The notes below the pieces were generated by a model. It saw nothing but the letters and a program-made list of their open reading frames with translations. It was not told the DNA's origin and ran no database searches. The position numbers were made by a program, and so were the translations under genes. 64,000 nt of DNA from Cryptomeria japonica (Eukaryota > Streptophyta > Pinopsida > Cupressales > Cupressaceae), in contig NC_081407.1 in assembly GCF_030272615.1 (NCBI RefSeq), positions 438,681,230 to 438,745,229 of the forward strand, given 5' to 3'. The first letter of the stretch is position 1, and the number at the start of each line of letters is the position of its first letter. Of this stretch, positions 1 to 12,610 are shown piece after piece.

Positions 1-267
1 AACAAATTATATCCACATTTTAAGTAATAACATGTAATTAAGTTTACTTGCTTAATTGGATCAAATGTCGTGAGTTGAGTTAGTTGTTAAATTAAGTAAT
101 CACGTTAGGAAACTCCTTAGGTATGGTTTAGTCTTCCGCTGTGTTATCTAAGTTTTTGATAACTCATTGCATCATTATGTTATGTTTAATTTAAAAAAAA
201 AAATTATGTGCACTCCATTCGTGTGTTTTAGCTTTATCCCTTCGGGGTTTCTTGGCATGGCATTACA
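1..267 (+). repeat. 3' end of the 5' LTR of a LARD-type element
   Basis: This is the tail of a long terminal repeat whose body lies before the window. It matches 7936-8209, the end of the downstream LTR, at roughly nine bases in ten with a few indels. It ends in CATTACA and is followed by two bases and a primer-binding site. The element start and the left target duplication are outside the window. Confidence 0.88.
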
Positions 268-269
268 TT

Positions 270-281
270 TGGTATCAAAGC
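270..281 (+). other. Primer-binding site (initiator Met tRNA type)
   Basis: TGGTATCAAAGC lies two bases after the LTR end. It differs by one base from TGGTATCAGAGC, the usual plant primer-binding site complementary to the 3' end of initiator methionine tRNA. It fixes the element orientation as plus. Confidence 0.85.
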
Positions 282-3200
282 CCATGTTGCAAACACTGAG
301 ATCTCTGGTGTCGCTTGTGTGCTTAGTTGGTGTGAGGTGTATCGACCTTATGATGTATGCTTGTCCTCATTTTTGTATGTGTGTGATTGAGCAGACCTTC
401 ACTTGTGTGTAACGCGTGTGTTCACAACTTGTTTTCACCTTCTTGATGTTGGTGTTTTGGAGTGATTATTTGTGCTCTGTTGCTTATTGATGTCTTTGTC
501 TACAATTACTCATATTCTGAAAGAGAGTCGTATGTACCTTCCTTATTGATTGTTGCACTCTTTAGACTAATCCATTTGGGTTGGTCAGTGCTTGTCTTGA
601 ATTTAGAAGTACGAAATATGCGTGTTTAAGATTATGATCTAGCTTAGTGTTGTCCACTTGAAGGACTAATATGGTAAATGTTGAATGCTTATTTTGTAGC
701 AAATTGAATGATTATCACCCTTCAAGGGTGTGACTTCTTGAACCCTTGTGTGAGCCTTATGATGCTTACATGTTTTTAGATAATAAAGGGGCTATGGGTT
801 TAAAAGTTCATCTTGGTTATTGGGAGAAAACTGCATGTTTACATTAAGGAATTCTCCATGTGTAATGTAGGAGTAACATAATTAAATTCTATCTTAAGTG
901 AGGTACATTAATATGCGAATAGTTGTTATGTGAAATTGCTTTGTTTGTAAAAGAGGTATTAAAGGGAACATGTTAAAGTAGCTTTGAGAGTGTAATAATG
1001 TGTTCCACGAAATATTGTTTTATGTGTTGCATTAAACCAGTTTGATTGAGGATCTATTTTAGCAAATGCTCCATTGAACTTGCTTTTGGATATATGTAAT
1101 TACATTATTATGTTTAGAAAGCACAAATGAAAAGCTTGTTTGATGTGCATGCATTAATATGTATTGTTTTGTTGATAGCTCCTTGCTTACCTTCCAATCG
1201 TAATTTGATTTTCAATGATAGGTTGCAAATTATGATATATTTTGTATTGAATTAAGAGTCGTGAGTGTTTGCTTGAGGTCTTACATTATCAAAAAGATTG
1301 CCTGTTTTGATCTCTGTTGTTTGAAAAACTAGAACCTCCTGTTGCAACCATAATAATTGGAGATGTCATGTAGTCCAATTGGCATTCTTCTAAATACGGC
1401 AGCGAAATGAAAACCGTGCAATTAAAATAATAGGCCTATAGTGAGAAATTGTAGTATATAGTGTGACCTTGTTGATCTTGTGTCTTTGTATGGAATAGTT
1501 TGGTTATCAAACTCCCTTTCCCTTCTCTTTTCCTAGATTATAAGATTTTTAGAAATGCTACTAAGAATGCATTGATTTAAAAAGAATTTTTATAATGCAT
1601 ATGAAATTGTATGTTTGCTTTTGGGCTTCTTATGGAAAGATGAAAGTCTTAAGCTTCAGAAAGAAAATTGCATAGTTAGTAATGTAAATACGAATGCCTA
1701 GTGGAATTAGAAAAAGATATAGGAATGACGTTATTTCCTTATGTAATTTAGAATTGTTAAGAATTTCAGTACTTGTATCTAGAATAAACTTTATTCAACT
1801 ATTCATGTGGAAAGCATAGTTAAAATCTTCCTTGAGTAGATGATAGCGTACTGAAAAGTACTCCCCGTAAATGTGAATAAACCAGTACTAGTGCTTTCCT
1901 TGTGTATTGTAAGAAACCAATGCTTATTATATGTGCCCATGAGATGGTGAAGTAATCAACCATGGAGGATATGTTTGCTTATGAGTATGAAAAAAAAACC
2001 ATATTGTTTATGTGATGTTGCTTATTTGTTTCCCTGCTGAGTACCAAACCTCAGGTTGTTGGTAATTCAATATGTTAAGGGGTAGTAGTAGAAGTCACCA
2101 TTCCTTGAATAGTATGGATCGACGTACGAGTAATGTCGGCGTGAAGCGACTTTAGCTTCTCTATTTTGAGGAAAGATATAGTTATACAATAAAACTATAT
2201 CAAAGGTGTACTCAATACTTTCCCTTTTGATGAATCTATTTATAGGTTTATGTGTGACAGCCTATTCCTCTCCTTTATTTGAGCATTTTGATGGTGATTC
2301 TTGAGCATAGTGGTGGTGTAGTTTGGAGGATCCTTTGCCTTGTCTTCATGAAAGGTAGGTTTATCCACATGAGCTGCTAGTTAGTATGTGTTGGTGGACA
2401 TGTGGGTGGACCTTAGTCATGTATACCTTTGGCTTACGACGAGTATCCTGTGAGGTACGTCGCTATGCGGGATGTGACTTGCGCGTGGTTTTTTTTTCGT
2501 GAGGTACACTACCATGCGGGATACGTCCATTGCGTGTCTTCTCCGATTGGAGTATTGCCATGTCGCGTGACGACGTGATGCGAGGTGATGTAGAGGTGCA
2601 CACTGTCATGCCGTGTGGATGTGTGACTAGGCCGCACCACATGATGAGCTACTGCAATAGCTAGTCGATTGTTCCTTCGTTCCTCGTTGGTGGCTAGATG
2701 CCAGTCACATAGTGATGTTATGTGCAGTTGTGATATTTTTATTTATTTCTTTGTGGACCAGCAATTTATTCTATTTTGACTTTGAAGGTTTAGCCATGAT
2801 CTTGTGATCTTTTGCTTACTTGATTTGGTGTTGCAATTCCGGATTATTTTATTGCCTTATTGTTGATATTGATGGTTGATTATTTTTTTCATCTATACCT
2901 TGGTGGCTAAACTGGTTTATCCTTATTGTTTTCGTATGCTGGTCTTGTGGCGAAATGTGAATTCCTCTCTAAGGACGTATGAGACGGTCTTGGTTGAGTG
3001 TGTACGAGGAAGTAGACGTAGGGAACCTTGAGGATGGGGGTATGTGAGGTTGTGATGTAGCTATGACCCACTACCTACCTATGTGTGGTGACTATCTCTT
3101 GGAGGCTAACCACCTTACTCAATAAGGGATGTTCACGAAGGTCTTGTATGGAAGGTAGCACCACTATGGCGTGCCCTAGCACCATCGAGCCCTTGAGTGA

Positions 3201-3890
3201 GATGTTGGATATTTATGATCATTTTATTGTTCTGAGATCAGGCATAAAGATGTTGATCGTGCATGTTATCTTTGACCGAGCATTAGACATGCTCACATGT
3301 GGCCTTTTGAGTTGTGCATTCCAGTTATGTGGATGGTTATTATGTGTAATCATGGTGTAAAATTGTGTTATCTTGTCACTATGTTATGGGACATAGTCAT
3401 TGGAAAGGTTCTTATATGCCTGACAAGTGTAAACAATTGTGTACTATATGTTGCTCATATTTATTGGAAGCTAACTTGGTTGTAGAATTTAAAATTTAAA
3501 GCTAGTTCTATGCAATAAAATTTTATGATGAGGATGGATTGGTAAAAGAAATTGATCATGATGGCATGTTTTCTTGTCATATTTGGTAGATGAGTATGGT
3601 AATTGTTGTTTACCTCTTTTAATGCTTTAATTTGGTGTGATGAAAGGAAGAAATTTTTGTTTCTCTGCTATGATTATAGATAATTCCCAGAATGTTATAA
3701 GAAATGTATGGATTTAGATGTATCTTGCCGATGGATAATGGCTTTAATAGAGAATTTAGCAATAATATTTCAATTATTTGTGAAAAGATTCATATGTGCA
3801 AATTGATATTTGTTAAATGAGTTTCAGGGCTAATGCGTGTTGCATGTTTTCTCGTCTAGCCTTACGACTTCCCAGAGTAAGTCGAAGCCT

Positions 3891-3902
3891 AGGGGGGGAG
3901 GA
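3891..3902 (+). other. Polypurine tract
   Basis: AGGGGGGGAGGA sits immediately before the TGTAGTGCCCC start of the 3' LTR. It is the expected primer for plus-strand DNA synthesis. Confidence 0.85.
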
Positions 3903-4118
3903 TGTAGTGCCCCTACCCTAGTTAGCTTTGTAAAATCGGTTTGACCTTGGTTGACTTTTTTATGTGGCATTCTTGGGTGGTTGATTTACCATTATGTAAT
4001 GTTATAGTAAGATATTATGATTATTGTGCGTACCTGTTAATGTGCTTTCGCATCGATTTTTATGTAAGCTTATTTGTTCTCCTGATTCATGTTATTAATC
4101 GTGGGCTAACACTTTCAT

Positions 4119-4192
<74 letters not shown>

Positions 4193-4198
4193 TGTGTG
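4119..4198 (+). repeat. TA/TG dinucleotide microsatellite
   Basis: A short TA run passes into about 30 TG units inside the LARD LTR. The cysteine-valine open frame across it is a repeat artefact. Confidence 0.95.
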
Positions 4199-7100
4199 AC
4201 TCATGGTTGCAGGAGATTGTAGGTACAATACCACCTAGGTGCGAGGTTCGTCTTCACAGGGATTCACAGGTTTGAGTGTACCTCTTTGGTCCTTAGAGTT
4301 TGGATTAGGTGGTCGTAAAACCCTCATTTTATCCTAGTCATGCTCAAGTGAGCGTCGTTAGTCATTCATTGGTATTCCTTTGGTTGGGCATGCAAGTCGT
4401 CTGTTTGTTTGGCTTTCTTGGATTGCGTGTTTTGTGTGTGTGGTTAAATTGAGTAATTAATCCTTTTTATTTTATTTGATTAAGTTGTGTTATGCATTAA
4501 AAATTAAGGGACTAAATTAAATAGGTTCCCTTTATGTGATTAATCGTTATTTAGAATTGCTCAATTCAAATTGGTAGCTAGTGCAATTAAATGGTTAATT
4601 TTAATGGAATAATTTACTTAGTTATGCTTTTGGAAAGGAAAGATTTAAATTAATTTGAAATAGAATTAATTTAATCTCTTTGCCTTTTTAAAAATAGAAA
4701 GGTTGATTTTAATTATTTAAGAAAATCAATTTAATTAGAAAAGCGAGTTTAAAATATGTTGGATATAGTTTGTTTAAAAAAAAAAAAAGAATTTGGGATT
4801 TTATTTTAATTAAAAATATATATATATATATATTACCTTCATATTATTTTGAAATAAAAATGTTAAGTTGTGTTAATTGAGAAAAATTGGAAATTACATG
4901 AGGGAGAGAAAAACATTTTTGATTTTTCTAATTTGAAAAAGAATTTCTTTTTTTATTAAATATCATAATTATTGGAAACTATTGGGTTGGAAAACCTAAA
5001 AAAAGATTAGGTCGCATATTTTTCTACTGGGAATGCCTGTGAGTTCACGGGGAGGAGGGGCGGACTGTGGGAAGAAATTTTTTTATTTCTTGGATGCATG
5101 TTGGGGAAATAAGAATCAGAGGTGGGCTGGAAGGAAGGATTGGTGTGGGAGTTTGGTTGTAGGGCCGAGCTTTTCCACAAGATCTTTCAGGAAAGCTTCA
5201 CAGGTTGGATAGCTTCTGCCTAGACTCATTTTTAAAAAAAAAATATTAGATCAAATATTTTTTCCTCCCTTTGCATATTTTCTTGTGTGCTTTTATAAAT
5301 AAATAAATAAAAAAGAAATATGATATGCCTGTGTCTCCAATTTCTGGTTGGATTTTGTTTTCATGTTTGATTTTATTTATGAGAAAATGATTTTGTTAGA
5401 TATAATTTAAATTTTTTATTTTTTCCCAGAATCACCCTCCTGTGCTTCCAGCCTATGTGTTTCTTCTGGTAGTTTCATTTTGGAGGAATGCGGAATAGAG
5501 TTATATTTTTCCTCTTCCCATTCCTTTGTAACCATAATTAATTTGATAGTTTTAGCCAATTTGGCCCTATGAATTTTGTTTTAAAAATTCTTACTGGTAT
5601 TTTGCCCTCTCTGTGTTGTCACAGAATTCTGGACTGGTTGAATTCCTTTTTACCAGTATTTAATTAGTTTCCATTTTTTTAAAATTTGGGGAAAAATGAA
5701 ATGGACAGGAAATTTTTTCATGAGTTTGTTATTTGATTTCCAATTTCTAGTTGAATATAGTTTTGATTCATGTTTTATTTCCATTAAATTTAAGCTGGAA
5801 GGAATTATTTTGGTTTAAAAATTCTTCCCTGGCATGTTGTTATGCTACCAAATTTTGTTCCAAAATGAAACCCCTGTAGAAGTTTTTATTATGCTGTTTC
5901 AGAATTTCAATGATATCTCCAAATTTACAAACTGGGTTTCTACAAACGTTTTTGGGTTTCTTGGTGACTTTATATTCTAATTTTTGTATAAATTTCGTAA
6001 AAATCAAGTTCTGGGTTTTTGAGAAATGATAGAAACCGTGTGGTTGTTAAAATAATTTTTTTTTTTTATTAAATTTAAATTTTGTTTTTAAAAATGTTTT
6101 ATTATTATTATTAAATTTTATATTTATTAATTATTAAATATATGTTAATTGCGATAATTTCTATATTAATATATATTATTAATTATATATTAATTGTTGA
6201 TTCTTAATCAGCGTATATTTTCAAATATATAATAATTATTGTTCAGTCATTAATTTATTAATTTAGGTATATATATATATAGATATATATACTAATTAAT
6301 ATCTTTAGATCGTGTATTTGTTTTAATATATGTAAGAGAAATTATATTTCATTGGGAAATGTTTATCTATTTCTTTTGTTTCTTTATATGTATATTTCCA
6401 TTTTTGGAAAGTATATGCTGGTTTTGGAGATATGAGAGTGGTTTATTTATTTCAAAAAAGAATAAGAATGATATTTTATTTTGAACAATAAATATCATAT
6501 TTAGTTGATTAATGGTTAGTTAATTATATTCATGTGAATTTGGTTTAAAACTCATCATGAAGTAATTATGTTATGTTATGATGCATATGATCTTAGCGAG
6601 ATAGAAAAACCATGAACGACCTGTACCTAGACAAGGTAAACAAATTGTAATCAACTTAGATCCTTTAAAAAATTGGATCAATTGTTGTGTATAAACAATA
6701 ATAAATAAGATTGTCTTTTCCAATCTATGCCTATGCATGTTTAATATTCTATATTCGCATTTGCTTAAAAAATGACAAGTCTTTGATTTTGTTTGTTAGA
6801 CCCTGTCGTATGATTGATTTGGGTATCTGCTTATGTCCTTGATCTCGAGTTTTGACTGTTGTCTTGTGATGGTGTTGTAACCGGTCATTTCCTTTATGCG
6901 GGTTTCGAATGTTGATTCATGGTTGACCATAACTTTGGTCAGGTCTCTAGTTAGAGTACTGTCAATCATTGCACCTCGTATGAAATTTAGTTTGACTAAA
7001 TGGGCGATCTTACCATATTGAACTCCGTTTGCTTGACCTTGTGTATTCCTGGGTTTTAGGAGTTCATTGATTTTGTTCGCTAGTATGTGGTTGTGTTGCC

Positions 7101-7775
7101 TTTGATAGGAGCATGGTTGTGGAGTCGTCCTGATGTTTATTGCCCTTGTGAAACCTCATTTTCATGTTAGACCATGGGATGCTTATGATGGGTTGAGAAG
7201 ATTTAGTTTCGCAGATGCTCCAGTTGATCTGTTATTATTGCTTTTTATTATGTTCAGTTGGATCCTTTCCTATTCAGGGATCATTCATGTATTTATTTGA
7301 CCAAAGTGGTCATATGTATTATTGGTTATGTTCGCCTTGATGGCAAGATTGTAAATGATGTGAACCTTATGTATTCTTCACTGTTGATTAAGTATCACAT
7401 GGGTCTTGCAGTTGAGAAGACCCAAAGATGTAGCCCATTAAGGGTGAACTCTGAGATCATTTCGGTGTTATGTGGTGTTTTTACATTTTTGTGTTTTCTT
7501 TTAATTCGACATGTATGGATGCTTTATGTTAAAATGTATAATGGGGATTAGATGAAGATAATCACAAATGCATGCATGTATTCATTTTATTTAATGTAGT
7601 AATTAGGATCATCAGAGAATGTAGATTTGATCAATGAAATATATTTAGTTATTGATAGTGCAATTAAGTAGGCATGGGAAGTATTCATTAGTTTATTATG
7701 AAGCTAAAGTACGATATGAAATTAGATGCATGACATATGTTTAATGTAAGATTGAACATAATGAATGATTAAAAT

Positions 7776-7915
7776 TTATTGGATGAACTTAATCATGTTA
7801 ACCATAGCTTTAACTCTAATGGATGAACCTCATTATGCCATCTATATTTTAATCTTAATGAATAAACTCATTATGTTACCTAATTTTAACTCTAATGGAT
7901 GAACGCGTCCTATTA
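7776..7915 (+). repeat. Degenerate tandem repeat, about 45-50 bp unit
   Basis: About three diverged copies of a unit containing TTTAACTCTAATGGATGAAC and TCATTATG inside the LARD LTR. Confidence 0.6.
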
Positions 7916-8209
7916 TCTATAAATTTAATTTACTGAACAAATTAAATCCATTTTTTAAAGTAATAACATGTAATTAAGTTTACTTGCTTAATTGAATCAA
8001 ATGTCATGAGTTGAGTTAGTTGTTAAATTAAGTAATCACATTAGGGAACTCCTTAGGTATGGTTTAGTCTTCCGTTTGTTTATTTGAGTTTGTGATAACT
8101 CATTGCATCATTATGTTATGCTTAATTAAAAAATAAATAAATAAATTATGTGCACTCCATTCGTGTGTTTTAGCTTTATCCCTTTGGGGTTTCTTGGCGG
8201 GGCATTACA

Positions 8210-9580
8210 CAAAGTGTTTCATCTTTGCAACAACAACTCGCTTCCATGACCCAATCCAAATTCAACATTCCCACTTGTGACTTTGCTAGCCCACTTTCCC
8301 AAGATATCATTCATACCATTATCCCTCAATACATGGAAATCCCTCACCTAGAGACATACAATGAAAAAGGTGATCCCTAGACTCATGTGAAAACATTTCA
8401 AACTTGTGTAGCGACTTCTCAAATGATCATAGACTTATGGCTAAGTTGTTTGCTAGGACATTTCGAGATAAGGCCTTGCAATGGTTTTGTTATTTGCCTC
8501 CTTATTCTATTGATTCTTTCCAAAAATTAGCTAATGCTTTCATTCAACAATTTCAAAATAATATTGCCTCAAATTTCTTTGATTGATTTGATTAATTGTA
8601 AACAAAGTGTTAAGGAAAAAGTGACTGATTTTGTTGGTAGATTTAAACATTTGCATGCTCAAATATCTTATCTTGTGCTTGATATGGATGTTCAAAAAAT
8701 TTTAATTTATAATTTGCAAAAAGACTTTAGAGAAGTTATTATTTTTTGAGTTTACTTCTTTCACCCAATTGTGTGCAATGCTTCAAAATTATTAGCTTCA
8801 AGTGAGACAATTTTAGTCATCCACTTCAATGCCTCCGATTGATAAGAATGATGTTGCTCAACAAGCTTTTCAAAAGTTTCAATAACCAAACAAATGATTC
8901 ATTAAGATCAATAATTCCTCAAATAATGTTGATGCACAAGTGCCAGTTGCAACACAAGGTGTGGCTCCTTTGTCATCCATTTTTGAACCATCTTGTAATT
9001 TTACACCTCTTATCGAATCTTTGCTTAATGTTATGTTGCAATTGATTAATGCTAATGTTTTGAAACTTCATCCTATCAAACCACATGACCCTTCCAAACC
9101 ATTGCCAACTCCCCATGATCCCAAAGCCTTTTTCCAATATCATTGTCAACCTAGCCATGATACTGAGAAGTATTATAGGTTGAAACATCTTGTCCAAGAC
9201 CTCATTGATTCCAATACCATAACTGTTGTAGGTGTTAATGACAAAGGAAACAAATATGTTTCACCTCCTAACCAAAATTTGCAAATATATACTAATCCTT
9301 TTCCTTCTCATTCTACCACCTTTGTCAAGCCAACCAACTTATTACCTTCTTCTTCCACCAATGTCGTTGTGCCTAGCAACCATATACTACCATGAATATT
9401 GATAATACTTGTGTTGAGGTCAATAATGTTGTTAATCTTATTGATAAACCCAAACCCAAACCTAAGCCTGAACTTTGCATTACCTTTGATATGCATGCTA
9501 TTATTGTTACTTTCAATGTCTATTTACTCTTCATAATTTGGTTCTTCTATAGTTTCTTGTTTGGATACTTTTGTTAATGA
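8210..9580 (+). pseudogene. Ty3/gypsy gag remnant interrupted by the LARD
   Basis: Read across several frameshifts and a stop, this encodes a Retrotrans_gag domain. Visible pieces are a GDP-THVKTFQT segment near 8370, LMAKLFARTFRDKALQWF at 8440-8490, then SFQKLANAFIQQF, then a FVGRFKHLHAQI segment. Near 9110-9210 a degenerate zinc-knuckle segment with H, H and LKHLVQDLID resembles the knuckle regions of elements A and C (C-H-H-C followed by LK--IQDLID). The 5' end is missing because the LARD inserted in it. Downstream to 9580 is a proline/lysine-rich linker. It is non-functional, and the family is most likely Tat/Athila-like. Confidence 0.72.
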
Positions 9581-10799
9581 GTATAGTATTTTTGACTCAT
9601 CATCATCATGTTCTTCCTACATTGCCTTTGTATATGCATTATTTCCTTCCTTGAGTCTATGATTCCTTTGGAGTTTACAACCATTGTAATCAAGGAGTGC
9701 ATTAAAAGTATTAAATGGTTTTTTAATCTCAATGATTTTGAAGTCTACCATTTGTTATACCCCTAGTGTGTTGACTTCTACAGTTTTTTAGGTCCCTATG
9801 GTTCTTATTGATGAACCATCTGCTAAACTAATGTTGTAAGGGGTTTTATATAACTTAGATTTTCCTAAATTTTCTCATACCATTTTAAGAAGCATATTGG
9901 CATATACTACCAAATCAACATTACTTGTTTAATTTTTGTATGGTTTATGTGTACATTTGTCATTAAAGGTTTGGCTTTCCAAGATCTAGTCTATGTTTTT
10001 GTCATTTTTCAAAATTGTGGGTTTGTAATCATTTTCTTATTCTAGTATCGAGAGAATTGTTTCAGTTTATTGATAGTGTTATTTAGTTTCACAATATGGC
10101 TAGTTGTTTTAATGTCAAAGTTTCTCTTTCTGAAAAAGTAGGGGTAGTAGTAATCTTCTCTTTATTGTTCTTACTTATAGTTTTCTTTGTTTCTTCCATT
10201 ATTGTACCATGTTTATGTTTGGTTGGGAAGAAGTCTTAGTATTCTTCCTTATCATTATTGTTTGATTTGTGTATTCACTATCTATCTTTTTGGTATCCAT
10301 TCATGTCCTTGTGATTATTGCAAACTTATTTTTCCCTTTGTATTCTAGTAGATATTTCTATTTTAGCCTCTACTTTGTTTTGATATATATTTTTTCTTGT
10401 GCTTCTTCTTTAGTTAGGATATCAAAATTATTTTTGTCTTCTTTGTGACATTTTTGTGACCCTTGTGGTGAATTCTTAGAGACTTTTAGCATTATCTTGG
10501 CCCCTCTAGTTACAATAGGGCCTAATATTTCATTACTTTTTGAATGCGGTGGAGCATTCCTAAAGTATTTTTTTCCTTTCTCACTTGTAAATATTTCGTG
10601 TTCAAATTTCCTATAGAATGCACATTGTGATTTCCTATCTAACCAACACTCATTTGTATAATGTCGAGTTGTTTACTATATTTGTGATAGTTGACATCTT
10701 CTCTTCATCAACTACTTCTACATCTTCCTCTTTACCTCTATAATTATTATAGTATCTTCTATACTTTAAAACAAATAAAAAATTATGAGCGTGTGTTCT
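9581..10799. other. Degraded AT-rich sequence, no recognisable gene
   Basis: Probably decayed internal sequence of the flanking retroelements. Short stretches in both strands look protein-like, but I could not assign a domain. Confidence 0.5.
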
Positions 10800-11640
10800 A
10801 GATTATATTGATATTTACTTGGTTTCTCTAGCTTAGTGTTTTATATTCATGGCCTTGAATATAAAAGTCTCTTTTTGCAAACACCTTGACATGAGTCATG
10901 TCTTGATTTGCAATTCCTTTATTAGTGCAATGTTGGTTGTACTAGGGCTCATGATCCTCTTCTTCTCCTTGGAATCTAACGGGAAGTGAGGGATAGTCAT
11001 ATGTTTCATGGTTGTTCCACTCTTTGCAAATGCCATAATAGATTGTCTATGATTTCCTTGGAGTTGTTCTTAAATCCACCCTTAGTAAAATGACTCTCTT
11101 GTATCCTTTTAATGTCGAACATTTTTTTCTTGTGTGTCCCTCTCAAGAACAATATTTTATTTGATGTTTTTGCAAGCTAGTCTCTTTCTTGGCAAAGATT
11201 CCTTATTTAATTTTCAATTGTTCCAACTCTAACTTTAGAACTTCTATTTCTTTTTTTTCATTGTTTTTTCCCTTTCCTATCCATGTACGAGCTTCCATGC
11301 AATAGGCTAATGTTACCACTTTGTACCAAATATCCTCCCACATAAAGATGTTCTAATTTTAGTAGTCAGTCTTGATGAACCATTCTATGCATTGCTTCTC
11401 CATTGGATGTTCATCCAACTTCCTTAATACTTCTTTAAATCTCGAGTCACAATCTTGTATGGATTCTCGGGTTCCTCCTTCACCATATCTCATATTATCA
11501 AAATTTGATAGAGACTTGACTTTGATTTCTCCCCATCCCTTGCCATGTTGTGGGCATATTTTGCTATACCAATTTAATGTTTCATTCTTCAATATCCCCA
11601 CAAAGTCAAATAGTTTAATCGAATATCTAATTGTTTCTTT
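10800..11640 (-). pseudogene. Antisense retrotransposon gag remnant
   Basis: On the minus strand, 11601-11359 is open and encodes GILKNETLNWYSKI followed by FKEVLRKLDEHP and IEWFIKTDY, the pattern of a Retrotrans_gag domain (aromatic -NWY-, then the -RFK- region). The frame continues through stops to a degenerate zinc knuckle near 11140-11180 (YCS-stop-EGHTRKKC; the second cysteine is lost). No protease or RT was found downstream. It is a different gag from that at 8210-9580 and lies in opposite orientation. Confidence 0.62.
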
Positions 11641-12153
11641 TCTTTGCTAGATGAATTCCAAAACAAATACATGTTTTTATTGCTTTAATTGTGTCTTTGC
11701 CAAAAATTCACCATTTAATTGGTGAATTCAGTTTAGAATTAGACTTTTTCTCTTCTTTACAATAACTTTATTTGATAACTGACCTTTCTTTTTAAAATCT
11801 TCCCACTACATTGATATATTCCTTTTAAAGAGAAGGATCACCAAAGATCCAAGACTAAAGAAAAAGATTTTAAAATGTTAAATCAGCTAGTCAACTTTCC
11901 CAACCCACATACCCATCGCATTTCAAATGACATAAAAGCTAGTTTTTGTTTAATTTCTATGAAACATACTTTTGTTGAAGAATGTTAAAAACTGCAATTA
12001 AAAAAATAAAGAAAGGAAGACTTAAAAACAAAAGAACAACCAAATAATCCTTGATAGCTATATGATATCCTTTCCTATAATAAGTGGATACAGAGATTCT
12101 CTGTGAAATGAAACAGAAAAGGTATACAGATGTGAAACCATTATTCATGACAG
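11641..12153. other. No gene seen
   Basis: AT-rich sequence upstream of the antisense gag remnant and downstream of the small minus-strand open frame. Nothing recognised. Confidence 0.5.
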
Positions 12154-12183
12154 TTTAATTCAATCTTTTTTTATTATTCCTGA

Positions 12184-12393
12184 TCATGCTATACAGATTG
12201 AAATCCATAACATCAAGTTGGTCATGGCAGAGGTAGAAGTGGCAGTTAAAAGAAAAAGAGCAGTCCAGTCCACTCCAAATCTGACAAAAGGACGAGGTGC
12301 AACAGTAATTTGACTTTGTGCAGAGTGAATACCTACAAAACCCATGTTGTTTCGTTTTGTCTCTCTTATCTTGTCTGTCGTTAAGCTGTCCAT
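12184..12393 (-). CDS. Possible small membrane protein, unknown function
   Basis: A 69-codon frame starts at ATG in a good plant context (gccATGG) and ends in TGA. The N-terminal 40 residues are hydrophilic (starting MDSLTTDKIRETKRN). The last 27 or so are hydrophobic (from WTALFLLT to WISICIA), like a single C-terminal membrane segment. A TATA box lies about 190 bases upstream on the same strand. A longer overlapping frame (12155-12523, 122 codons) starts nearer the promoter but has no recognisable fold. I do not recognise the family. It may be one exon of a larger gene, a decayed gene or a chance frame. The duplicated promoter upstream is the main reason for listing it. Confidence 0.3.
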   Translation of the reverse strand: MDSLTTDKIRETKRNNMGFVGIHSAQSQITVAPRPFVRFGVDWTALFLLTATSTSAMTNLMLWISICIA

Positions 12394-12482
12394 GGCGAAC
12401 AGAAGCTTTTTCAGATGATTTGATGGGCATTGACTTTGTCCAGAGGAAGGACAATGACATTTTTAATGCTTTACAAGTCACC

Positions 12483-12605
12483 ATATTACCCACATTGGTA
12501 TCTTGTGGGGTCTTGACAGGCATTTCACCTACACCTTACTTCAACCTAAAGTTTTACAAAAACAAATCTGTCTCTGTTCTTTATATAGTACCTAGTTGGA
12601 ATGGG
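12483..12605 (-). repeat. Promoter-proximal segment, copy 1 of a tandem duplication
   Basis: It shares with 12885-13000 the blocks ATTGGTATCTT, CTTGTCAGACA-like, TTACTTCAACCTAAAGTT and the CTTTATATA box. The similarity resumes at 12811-12870 versus 13022-13082 (TAATCATTCATACTATTA, then AAAGTTCAAA). Copy 1 holds the 160-bp insertion; copy 2 lacks it. Confidence 0.7.
12579..12588 (-). promoter_or_regulatory. TATA box of the small minus-strand gene
   Basis: On the minus strand CTATATAAAG is followed by GC-richer sequence, with the first ATG about 55 bases downstream. A diverged copy (TATATAAAG on the minus strand) occurs near 12979-12987 in the duplicated segment. Confidence 0.4.
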
Positions 12606-12610
12606 CTGAA

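Larger units (their letters stand above)
268..3902 (+). mobile_element. Non-coding internal domain of the LARD
   Basis: This is 3.6 kb between primer-binding site and polypurine tract. I find no gag, protease, RT or integrase motif in any frame and only short unconvincing open frames. LARDs (large retrotransposon derivatives) are known to have LTRs over 4 kb and a non-coding internal domain of about 3.5 kb, which fits. Around 2450-2540 a GC-richer patch holds two copies of a GTGAGGTAC...ATGCGGGAT unit about 50 bases apart. The element must rely on enzymes from an autonomous relative. Confidence 0.75.
3903..8209 (+). repeat. 3' LTR of the LARD, 4.3 kb
   Basis: It starts TGTAGTGCCCC and ends GGGGCATTACA, an imperfect 11-base terminal inverted repeat with TG...CA ends. 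At 4,307 bases it is very long for an LTR. The last 274 bases match window bases 1-267. It contains a TG microsatellite, very AT-rich stretches (4440-6600) and a degenerate tandem repeat near 7776-7915. No convincing coding region was seen. The bases after it (caaag) should be the right copy of the target duplication; the left copy is not visible. Confidence 0.85.

Noticed and set aside
270-281. tRNA gene suggested by tRNA-like sequence at 270 and 29705
   Set aside because: Only the primer-binding complement is present; no cloverleaf surrounds it.
3941-4222. Cysteine-valine open frame
   Set aside because: It is translated TG microsatellite in an LTR.
8404-8749. Two separate small genes at 8404-8586 and 8534-8749
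   Set aside because: They are frameshifted pieces of one gag remnant.
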